Assembly (NCBI GenBank): GCA_902706235.1
Contig: CACSJR010000015.1
Location: forward strand, 62,001-126,000
Source: Citrobacter sp. 18056
GTDB taxonomy: Bacteria; Pseudomonadota; Gammaproteobacteria; Enterobacterales; Enterobacteriaceae
Direction of reading: 5' to 3'
DNA: 64,000 nt
Part shown: positions 1 to 7,318 of the stretch, in pieces
Position numbering within the stretch: position 1 is the stretch's first letter
How the letters are laid out: the number at the start of each line of letters is the position of its first letter
Notes under the pieces: generated by a model
Told to the model about the DNA's origin: nothing
The model's database searches: none
Seen by the model: the letters and a program-made list of their open reading frames with translations, nothing else
Position numbers and translations under genes: made by a program

Positions 1-975
1 GGCAGATAAATTCACGCCATAAAGGCAGGTGCGGTAAACAACTGGGCGGGTACGTGATATCAGTTTTGCCGCATCGGGATGTCCTGCCGGTAGTCCCAGC
101 GTCATGACTTTTGTGGGGCAGAGGCTTAAAGCGTCCTCGACCAGATCGACAACGCTGATAGTGTCATTACAAGCAAACCAGGCTAAAAAGCTCTGTTCAA
201 GTGGCTGGCCGGGCGGGGGTAATGAAACCCGCCCCGAAAAAGCTGCATAGCCATTCCAGAGCGGGCGAAGCACACGCATGCGACGAGAGTAACCGGCTGC
301 AAGCACCTGCTTAAACGCTTGTTGATCCCAGAGGACGGCACAGGCGCGTAGCCCCTGACTATCGGAATAACCCAGCACTGGCAAACCAGCATGGCTCAAC
401 CACTCAGCGCAGAGCATCGGAGCAAGCTGGCGGAACTGAGCATGGCGGGAGTAAAAATCGACAACCTGCGGGTAGTCCTGCGGGGAAAGAACGCGCCATA
501 ACTCATGACGTTTCCCTCGCCTGCGACTGATCGCCAGCGTCAGCATGTCTCCAAGGCGTTGATAACGTGGTAAACCGCTGATCCCTTTTTCCAGTAACCG
601 TCTTGCGACAACATTATCGGACGCAATGCTGGTGTAACAGCGTTCCGGAGGGGAAAACTGGTGTAACGCAGCAAAACCCTTCTTCAGTATGCGAACACGG
701 TGTCGGTAGCCGGGAGAGATACGCAAACTGCCAAGATAGCCCAGAGGTTGTTGCTCACCGTTGGCGAATCCCATATGCCGCGTTAGCATGCACATACCGA
801 CGGCTTTTTCCCCCTCCAGGGCTATTACCGGATGTTCTGAACTAACACCGCACTGCGCACTAAAAAAGTCAGGACGACGAGTCAGCACCAGATCAATATC
901 ACCACCCATCGCGTTTTCTTCCAGAAGCCCCAACAGGCGGGCGCTGTGGATGGATTCTGCCGCCACTACGCGCAT
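1..975 (-). CDS. GNAT-like acetyltransferase, partial at window edge
   Basis: A reading frame of 325 codons starts at the ATG at 975 and stays open to base 1, so the stop lies outside the window. The start overlaps the stop of the radical SAM gene by one base (TAATG). The middle of the protein has the look of a GNAT acyl-CoA N-acyltransferase: a strand ending in LGSLRISPGYRHR (acetyl-CoA loop region), followed by a stretch with TSIASDNVVARRLLEKG and LPRYQRLG, as seen in large two-domain GNATs. The substrate cannot be read from sequence. The tight coupling to two radical SAM genes and a GH3 gene suggests it acylates an intermediate or product of that operon. The family call is inferred from pattern only; the open frame itself is certain. 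Confidence 0.75.
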   Translation of the reverse strand, partial: MRVVAAESIHSARLLGLLEENAMGGDIDLVLTRRPDFFSAQCGVSSEHPVIALEGEKAVGMCMLTRHMGFANGEQQPLGYLGSLRISPGYRHRVRILKKGFAALHQFSPPERCYTSIASDNVVARRLLEKGISGLPRYQRLGDMLTLAISRRRGKRHELWRVLSPQDYPQVVDFYSRHAQFRQLAPMLCAEWLSHAGLPVLGYSDSQGLRACAVLWDQQAFKQVLAAGYSRRMRVLRPLWNGYAAFSGRVSLPPPGQPLEQSFLAWFACNDTISVVDLVEDALSLCPTKVMTLGLPAGHPDAAKLISRTRPVVYRTCLYGVNLSA

Positions 976-2321
976 TATTTCACTTCCAGTAGCTGACCCT
1001 GCCAGCTGGCATCACCTAATGGATAGCCATTGCGGCTGCTGATTTCATTGTGGTGCATCATGTTGATCGGGAAGTAATTGCGGAACATAAAAAAGTCATT
1101 ACGGTTTTGCCAGCTACGTTGAAACATCGAACGCCAGCTATAGAAGTCACGCCTTGCCTGCACGCAGCCATCCGTCACCTGCTGCGGCGTTAGTCTTGCG
1201 GGAAAGAAAGGCAGATCGTTGTAATGGTAACCATCATCAAGCCACCAGTTCTGAAAGCGCAAACGCCCTTCCTGTTGCAACCGGCTATAGAGTGGTGTTC
1301 CGGGGAAAGGCGTCATGTGGTTAAACGCAGCGATATACATCCCCTGCTCCCGTGCGTACTGCACAGCTTCCCCAAAGGACTCTGGCGTATCATGATCATA
1401 ACCAAAGACAAAAGTGCCATAGACCGCGACACCATGCTTACGCAGGTTAGCTAACGCATTATTGAATCCCCCTTTCATGGTGTTAACTCGCTTATTCATC
1501 TGGCGCAGGTTGTCTTCAATAAGCGATTCAAAACCAATCAATACCCCCCGACAGCCCGCTTTTGCCAACTGCTGCACAAAGGTTTCATCATGGGCCGCAT
1601 TAATGCTCATCTGAGTGACCCAGCGAACTCCGGCACGAGCTAACTCAGGCAGGGTCTCCCGGCTTTCACGCAGGCTGCCGGCAAAGTTGTCATCGACAAA
1701 GAAAAACATTTTTTTTTCTGGCTTTAACTGCTGCAACTCTGCCAGTACGCTATCGATGTCCCGACGACGATAGCGACGCTGATAAAAGGTCTGGACCGCG
1801 CAAAACTCGCAGGGAAAACGACAACCTCGCCCGGTTTCTACCAGGCCGATGGGTAGATAACGTTTCCCCTTGAACAGACTGCGGTCAACCCTCACCTGCC
1901 TTAAATCGGTCTGCATGCCCTGATAGTGATTTTTCAGCGTGCCGTGGCGCAGATCGTCGATGACCTCACTCCAGATGGCTTCGGCCTCCCCCGTCACCAG
2001 CGTATCCGCAAAGCGAGCAACTTCATCCGGCACCAGTGTTGCGTGGAACCCTCCCATAATTACGGGAACCCCACGTTGACGAAATTCGCTGGCTATCTGA
2101 TAGGCACGCCGGGCGGTGTAGGTTTCTACTGAGATAGCCACGGCGTCCGTAGGCTCATCCCAGGGGATCAGTTCCAGACGGTCGTCATAAAATCGGGTCT
2201 CAACATCCTCGGGCGTTAACCCCTTTAGAGCCGCAACGGGCAGTGGTTCCATTTGCCAGGAGCGCAGATAGGATTTCCCCTGTCGGTGGCCGATAGCCGG
2301 ATGAATAAATGTCAGTCGCAT
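975..2321 (-). CDS. B12-binding-type radical SAM protein
   Basis: Predicted cobalamin-type (class B) radical SAM enzyme of 448 residues. An N-terminal Rossmann-like B12-binding region (about 1-130, with PVIMGGFHATLVPDE typical of the fold) precedes the radical SAM core. The core carries the iron-sulfur motif CX3CX2C at C167, C171 and C174 (GRGCRFPCEFC). A YGTFVFGYDHDT stretch and PFPGTPL follow, as in family members of the BchE/P-methylase type. No DxHxxG cobalamin-ligand motif is visible, which is usual for this class. Enzymes of this kind methylate unreactive carbons or remodel rings. It lies 2 bp after a second radical SAM gene and its stop overlaps the start of the GNAT-like gene, so it is mid-operon. 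The reaction is unknown. Confidence 0.88.
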   Translation of the reverse strand: MRLTFIHPAIGHRQGKSYLRSWQMEPLPVAALKGLTPEDVETRFYDDRLELIPWDEPTDAVAISVETYTARRAYQIASEFRQRGVPVIMGGFHATLVPDEVARFADTLVTGEAEAIWSEVIDDLRHGTLKNHYQGMQTDLRQVRVDRSLFKGKRYLPIGLVETGRGCRFPCEFCAVQTFYQRRYRRRDIDSVLAELQQLKPEKKMFFFVDDNFAGSLRESRETLPELARAGVRWVTQMSINAAHDETFVQQLAKAGCRGVLIGFESLIEDNLRQMNKRVNTMKGGFNNALANLRKHGVAVYGTFVFGYDHDTPESFGEAVQYAREQGMYIAAFNHMTPFPGTPLYSRLQQEGRLRFQNWWLDDGYHYNDLPFFPARLTPQQVTDGCVQARRDFYSWRSMFQRSWQNRNDFFMFRNYFPINMMHHNEISSRNGYPLGDASWQGQLLEVK

Positions 2322-2323
2322 GG

Positions 2324-3712
2324 TTAACTCATCCCTGTTGGAGCGTATTCAATCGGCCAGTCGCAGGTATAGAACTGGTGAAGATGGTGGGCATAGAAGC
2401 GGTAACCCAGATTCGCAGTCAGCCCCAGCGGGGTGAAATTTTTCGCCCTCCACAGACGCCGGGCAATGCTGCTATATCGATAGACTTTCTTCCAGGCGCA
2501 TTCATGCCCTTCGGCCAATTCGCGCGGACTCATCAGCTTCGGTTCGAATACCACATGCTGGGCGTCATAGAGCGACCAGTCCTTTGTCAGGATGCGTTTT
2601 TCCTGCTCAAGACGGGCAAACAGAGGTGTGCCGGGAAACGGCGTCAGAACGGAGAAACGTGGCAGATCGATACCCGCATCTATCGCCAGCTCAACGGTAC
2701 GGTCGAAAACATCTTCCGTGTCGTGGTCAAGGCCAAACACGAAACAGCCCTGGATCGAAATTCCCAGACGATGCAGATCCCCAATCAGCGTTTTATATTC
2801 CACCGAGCCATTAAATTTCTTACCGGCATCTTTCAGGCTCCCCTCGCTGACGGTTTCCAGCCCCAATAGCAATCCCTTGCATCCACTACGAGCCATCAGT
2901 TCCATCAGTTCGTGGTTGTGGGCGATAAGCACCGTGGACAGCCCGAACCACTGAACTTTTAGCGGGATCAGGGCGGTAAAAAGCGCTTTCGCATAACCGA
3001 TGTCAGACACCAGATTGAGATCGACAAAAATCAGTTTACGTTTACCGGTGCGGGCGATGAATTGTCTGATATCGTTAACGACCCACTCCACGGGGTGCTG
3101 AAACTGCTTGCGTCCCCAGGCACTCGGAGCAACACAAAACTCACAGTTGTGAGCACAAGATCGCGTCGCTTCAAATACAGCCTGTGTCAGAAAGTTTTTA
3201 CTTTCAAAGCGATGGCGTTCCGGAAACGGTAAATCGGGGATGTTCAGATGAAAATCGCTTTCCTGTCGATACTCAGGCTTTAACTTCCCCGCGATAAAAT
3301 CCTCCAGCAGACGTGGCCAGCTCTGCTCGGCATAGCCCACGCAGATGCTATCGGCATGCAGAGCAGCTTCCTCAGGAAGCAGTGTAACGTGCGGACCACC
3401 CAGCACCACATGGATCCCTCTGGCGCGAAATTTTTCCGCCAGCTCGTAGGCTCTAGGGGCATTACCGGTAATCACCGTCATGCCAATCAAATCGGCCTCC
3501 AGGTTATCCGGGATCTCGTGGATGCTTTCATCCAGCAATGTGATCTCCACCGGTAATGAAGGTGGCACCAGAGCCGCCAGTGTGGTTAATGTCAGGGGCT
3601 GATAGCGCAGAGACTTTTTAAATATCCCGCCGCGGCTGCGGTACAGAGGACCTTTTGGGGAGATCAGCACCAGTTTCATCTTTCGTTGCGAACTGTACAT
3701 TTCAGGTTCCAT
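2324..3712 (-). CDS. B12-binding-type radical SAM protein
   Basis: Predicted cobalamin-dependent radical SAM enzyme of 462 residues, a paralogue of the gene that follows it. Residues about 14-145 form the B12-binding-like domain (VVLGGPHVTLLPEEA near 102-116). The radical SAM cluster motif is C186, C190 and C193 (RSCAHNCEFC), followed by IFVDLNL, a GLLLGLETVSEG strand and QGCFVFGLDHDTED. It starts 17 bp after the GH3 stop, with AAGGAA upstream as a possible ribosome site; a second ATG four codons in is also possible. Two different B12-type radical SAM enzymes side by side suggest two successive carbon-skeleton or methylation steps on one product. The substrate is unknown. Confidence 0.88.
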   Translation of the reverse strand: MEPEMYSSQRKMKLVLISPKGPLYRSRGGIFKKSLRYQPLTLTTLAALVPPSLPVEITLLDESIHEIPDNLEADLIGMTVITGNAPRAYELAEKFRARGIHVVLGGPHVTLLPEEAALHADSICVGYAEQSWPRLLEDFIAGKLKPEYRQESDFHLNIPDLPFPERHRFESKNFLTQAVFEATRSCAHNCEFCVAPSAWGRKQFQHPVEWVVNDIRQFIARTGKRKLIFVDLNLVSDIGYAKALFTALIPLKVQWFGLSTVLIAHNHELMELMARSGCKGLLLGLETVSEGSLKDAGKKFNGSVEYKTLIGDLHRLGISIQGCFVFGLDHDTEDVFDRTVELAIDAGIDLPRFSVLTPFPGTPLFARLEQEKRILTKDWSLYDAQHVVFEPKLMSPRELAEGHECAWKKVYRYSSIARRLWRAKNFTPLGLTANLGYRFYAHHLHQFYTCDWPIEYAPTGMS

Positions 3713-3729
3713 TTGATTGTTCTGTTCCT

Positions 3730-5247
3730 TTAACTGAAAACACCGCGCCAGCTGTCGTTACTGAACAATGCCGGAAGTTTAATGTCGCCAGGACTTTTTC
3801 CTTTGTCATACTGCCAGCGGAGATACTGCTCAACCGGCTGATGAATAAACTGATGATGAATTGGAGCAAGTTGGGTCAGACGTCGGGCATAAGCATATTG
3901 TGGATTGCTGCAGAGATGCTGTTCAATGCTGGCAAGAAGAGATTCGTTTTGCTGACGATATGCGTCATCCAGCAGCAAAACATATCCGGAGGAGTTACTG
4001 TCCGGCGCCAGTGCCGCAAACCCTTTAAGTTTGCTAAGACAATGGTTCACAAAGGGTTCGCTCAGTTTCTCTCCTACCAGATCGCTGCATACGCCACTGC
4101 GGCCAATAAAGCTCAATACCACTTCATCTGGTGATGCGCTCATACAGCACACACGATCCCCGGTCTGGTAGCGATATAAGCCATTATTCGTTGTGACAAT
4201 TACGCGGTATTCGTCACCGGGAGTCACTTCATGACTAAGGCAAATATCCCCGTCATCACTTAAGAATTCGTAAAAATTGCTGTCCAGACACAACCGTGCC
4301 TTACCGTTCTTATCTGGAACAGTAATAATCGCCTCAGTTGACAGCAGCCCTTTAGGTTGTATATGTACGCCAGGAAACTGCTGCGACAACGCCATGGCCA
4401 GTGGCTGCGAAGAGGCATCCGCCCAGCAGCTTATCACTGCCAGTTCCGGCCATAGCAGTCGGGTATTTTGCTCGGTAAGGTACTGCTGAAAGCGACAAAG
4501 CGCATCGCTATTGGCGCGTAATTCGTGCCCAGCAACCGCCCCTCCTTCAGCCAGGATCGCCAACAGTGTCGACTGTTTTTCATGAAGTGCAGTGAGCAGC
4601 GAGGTAAGGAAACTCGGGCTCCAGACAGAGATCAGGCGCAGATCGGGGCAACAGACCAGAAAATAAAGCGTCAGCAATTGCCAGTGGTCAATATCCGCGA
4701 CCGCAGCAAGACTGAAAGGCACCGCGCTGAGCCGGGCAAACGCCTCAAGGTTTTCCTCCCCCAGATAAACAGCGTCACCGGCTCCGACAGGGATACCGCT
4801 GCGGGTTATTTCAGGCTCTGCCATCGCCGGGCTCAATGCCCAATAGGCCTTTCCTTCATGCAACTGGAACTGCTCAATAAGCGAGCCTAACCAGCCAATG
4901 AGTTCACGGCGAAAGTCACTCAGTCCCCGGGAGGTATAAGGGATAAGCTTGCCACCGCTGTGGCTTCCCCCCGTTTTTTCAAAGGCCACAACCGGAACGC
5001 CAGTCAGCAATACCTGCTCTCCGTTGGCCATTTTTTCAATCCAGGGAGCCAGTGTCTCGTAATCAACCACGGGAACCCGATTCTGGTACTCCTCAACCGA
5101 GCCAACAGAAGAAAAACCGTAGTGCGAGCCCCAAGTTGAATCTTTATTACAGAGCAGGCAATCCATTAACCAACGCTCCTGTCTTTCGGCGATGCTACCG
5201 GACAGCGTGAATGTCGGCTGCAGGAAATGGCTCCAGGGGTTATTCAT
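3730..5247 (-). CDS. GH3-family acyl-acid amido synthetase-like protein
   Basis: A 505-residue protein resembling the GH3 (auxin-responsive promoter) family. These are ANL-type adenylating enzymes that activate a carboxylic acid with ATP and join it to an amine, usually an amino acid. Visible family marks are the ATP-loop-like TGGSHSGGKLIPYT near residues 92-105 and GLYRYQTGDRV in the C-terminal half, plus the DYETLAPWIEKMANGE approach segment. I chose the ATG at 5247 (MNNPWSHF); it overlaps the upstream stop by 8 bp. The longer frame to 5274 would need a TTG start. It sits between a GNAT-like gene and two radical SAM genes, so it may couple the operon's acid product to an amine. Substrates are unknown. 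Confidence 0.82.
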   Translation of the reverse strand: MNNPWSHFLQPTFTLSGSIAERQERWLMDCLLCNKDSTWGSHYGFSSVGSVEEYQNRVPVVDYETLAPWIEKMANGEQVLLTGVPVVAFEKTGGSHSGGKLIPYTSRGLSDFRRELIGWLGSLIEQFQLHEGKAYWALSPAMAEPEITRSGIPVGAGDAVYLGEENLEAFARLSAVPFSLAAVADIDHWQLLTLYFLVCCPDLRLISVWSPSFLTSLLTALHEKQSTLLAILAEGGAVAGHELRANSDALCRFQQYLTEQNTRLLWPELAVISCWADASSQPLAMALSQQFPGVHIQPKGLLSTEAIITVPDKNGKARLCLDSNFYEFLSDDGDICLSHEVTPGDEYRVIVTTNNGLYRYQTGDRVCCMSASPDEVVLSFIGRSGVCSDLVGEKLSEPFVNHCLSKLKGFAALAPDSNSSGYVLLLDDAYRQQNESLLASIEQHLCSNPQYAYARRLTQLAPIHHQFIHQPVEQYLRWQYDKGKSPGDIKLPALFSNDSWRGVFS

Positions 5248-5953
5248 CGCGAAATTCAACCTGTGGATCAACAAAAAAAGGTTTGCAGCGCTCGCTCATA
5301 TTTTCCAGTGCCAGGTCGCACAGGCAAACCAGTTCGTGTCCGCGGGCATAATGCGGATTTTTACGCAAAAAGAACTCCACCTCCGGTTTCGTCTGCAGCT
5401 CAGGAGAAATAGCAGCTAATGGCGCTTTAAGATGCCCGTAACTTTCAGGACATTCGACGACTCCGGTTTGTGGATTATACAGTGTGCCAAATTTTTCCTG
5501 AGCCAGGGAGTCTGCCAGGCGTTCAAGCTCCGGCTGGGAGTTTTGCCAGTGAGGATAAAAATTTTTAGCGTAAACTTTCAGATATTTATAGGTTCGTATT
5601 CCTTTGACGAGCAGCAGCCAGTAAAGCTTTTGTCCTGGATACTCTCGCTGAAGCATTGCCATACGAGTAAGCCAGGTTCCGTGCAATATCTGCTGTCGCC
5701 AGTGTTCCGGCATCACAATGGTATCGCCAGAGTAGGCAATAAGAGCATTTTCATGCGAGATAAACTGAAGAGTACTGAAACCGACAAGTTGCCCTTCAGA
5801 TTCAAGCAAAAGGACCTCATCTTTGTTATCCAGATCGACGTAAAAACGCTGCTTGTCACTTCCCGCGTAGGACTCGAAGTAGATTTCGGCCATCCTGGCA
5901 CGCTTTCCTATTGAAAGGGTGTCAACCCTCTGAAAATACGCACGATAATCCAT
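5240..5953 (-). CDS. GNAT-like acyltransferase, first gene of operon
   Basis: A 237-residue protein and the first visible gene of the GH3/radical SAM operon. The ATG at 5953 follows AGGAAG at good spacing. Residues about 45-130 (DEVLLLESEGQLVGFSTLQ, then an alpha/beta pattern) look like a GNAT core. The consensus acetyl-CoA loop R/Q-x-x-G-x-G/A is not clear, so the fold is a moderate call. The C-terminal part holds two cysteines (LVCLCDLALE) and no membrane segment. It may transfer an acyl group to or from the pathway intermediate; an N-acyl amino acid synthase-like activity is a possible alternative. The 8-bp overlap with the GH3 gene points to translational coupling. Confidence 0.7.
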   Translation of the reverse strand: MDYRAYFQRVDTLSIGKRARMAEIYFESYAGSDKQRFYVDLDNKDEVLLLESEGQLVGFSTLQFISHENALIAYSGDTIVMPEHWRQQILHGTWLTRMAMLQREYPGQKLYWLLLVKGIRTYKYLKVYAKNFYPHWQNSQPELERLADSLAQEKFGTLYNPQTGVVECPESYGHLKAPLAAISPELQTKPEVEFFLRKNPHYARGHELVCLCDLALENMSERCKPFFVDPQVEFRDE

Positions 5954-6223
5954 TATCTGTTACTTCCTTACATTTTCCGCATTGAGCATTAACCACAGGG
6001 TAATGATGGATATTAATACAGACGCGCACCGGTTTACCAGTCACCATCCTCCACAGATAATCCACCAACAGGTTGATCTCTTCTACGTTGCCGCAGTTTC
6101 GCAATGGCATTTAGGCGGATCTATTAACCTCAGGTTCCAGTCAGTAGCTAACACGTCAGAGCCGCCGAACGGCTATGTTAATGGAATAAAGTCCTATTGA
6201 GATAGGTTCTAAATTAGACTTAT
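5954..6223 (-). promoter_or_regulatory. Upstream region of the GH3/radical SAM operon
   Basis: These 270 bp separate the Sel1-repeat gene from the GH3 operon and must hold the promoter of the latter if it starts here. A short inverted repeat at 6193-6206 (CCTAT, 4-base loop, ATAGG) lies just behind the Sel1-repeat gene and could act as a weak end signal. A second palindrome (ATTAGA/TCTAAT) overlaps the end of that gene near 6213-6228. I see no convincing -35/-10 pair. Confidence 0.35.
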
Positions 6224-7126
6224 CTAATCTGGCCAGGTTTCTTCCCCACGTTTGAAGACATCCCTATTATAACATTCGAAAATACTCTTCTGGCAGGCCT
6301 TATCAAGATAATGTAATGCTGTTTGTCTGTTTTTTATAACCCCTTCGCCTCTGTTGTACATTAATGATATAGCACTATATGCACTTGCCTGAAGATCTCC
6401 ATAAGGCATTTTTGCTGCATCTTTGAATAATTGCATCGCTTTTGAATAATCAGGCCTTCCGTTGTTAGATAAATTATATGCTTGTGATAACATCGCATAT
6501 CCATTCCCTTTATCGGCAAGCTTGTTAATTTCATCCCTGAATCTTTCATCATAATTGTTGTTCTTCCTTTTATATTCAAGAACTCTGACCAATCCTGCCT
6601 GCGCTTCAGGATAACCAAGATTTATGGCTTTTTCATAATACTTATAGGCTAGGTCGGGGTCCGATTTAAGGACCAGACCAGCAAGCATTGACCAACTTTC
6701 TGGATACTCTTTCTTTGTAGCTGAATCAATTAACTGGCGAGCTTTCTTGTAGTCCGTCTTTATCCCCAAGCCGTTATAATACATAACACCAAGATACAGC
6801 TGAGCAGAGGGGTCTCCTGCATCGGAGGATACTTGCAGTGCCGTTAATGCTTGTGAGAATAGTTTTTTAGCTAATTCATTATCAGGGGCTACAGTGTAGT
6901 TAGTGAGGTCTTTATCTGCATTTTCGTACATTAAAGCCATTTGAAGTAGTGAAAGACCATTCCCAGACTTTCTAAAATAGTCAAGAGCCTTAAAGTGGTT
7001 AATATCGACACCATTACCATTTAAAAACTTCACCCCCTCCTTATAGTTACTGTCATCTGCAAGCATTGCGGAGAATACCGGATGACTAAAAATAGCTAAA
7101 GCCATGAAATAGTAACGTAGTTTCAT
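6224..7126 (-). CDS. Secreted Sel1-repeat protein
   Basis: A 300-residue protein with a signal peptide (hydrophobic residues 6-17, likely cut after VFSA at 20). Helical Sel1/TPR-like repeats of about 36 residues follow. The clearest are near 106-140 (AQLYLGVMYYNGLGIKTDYKKARQ), 142-176, 206-240 and 248-282 (AISLMYNRGEGVIKN). Such periplasmic repeat proteins serve as scaffolds for protein contacts; the partner here is unknown. It stands between pbpC and the GH3/radical SAM operon with 192 bp upstream, so it probably has its own promoter. Four cysteines in the last 27 residues include CQKSIFEC. The coding call is firm, the role is not. Confidence 0.85.
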   Translation of the reverse strand: MKLRYYFMALAIFSHPVFSAMLADDSNYKEGVKFLNGNGVDINHFKALDYFRKSGNGLSLLQMALMYENADKDLTNYTVAPDNELAKKLFSQALTALQVSSDAGDPSAQLYLGVMYYNGLGIKTDYKKARQLIDSATKKEYPESWSMLAGLVLKSDPDLAYKYYEKAINLGYPEAQAGLVRVLEYKRKNNNYDERFRDEINKLADKGNGYAMLSQAYNLSNNGRPDYSKAMQLFKDAAKMPYGDLQASAYSAISLMYNRGEGVIKNRQTALHYLDKACQKSIFECYNRDVFKRGEETWPD

Positions 7127-7318
7127 TTAATATCCTTTAGTTGATGAATTGTCTTTCTTGAAGATTGATTTAACCTGCTTAATAGAGCTTGGTAATCAAC
7201 CGAGCAGTATCGCCTACTGCCCAGCCTGCTCAAAGCATCTCATGCACTGCCGCTGCAACTCAGACTGAATTGTTGATACGAATTTGGCGTATCATAGGGG
7301 TCGAATATCTATCACCTC

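Noticed and set aside
5247..5274. Nine-codon N-terminal extension of the GH3 gene from a TTG start
   Set aside because: The ATG at 5247 gives the common short stop/start overlap; the extension lies entirely within the upstream gene.
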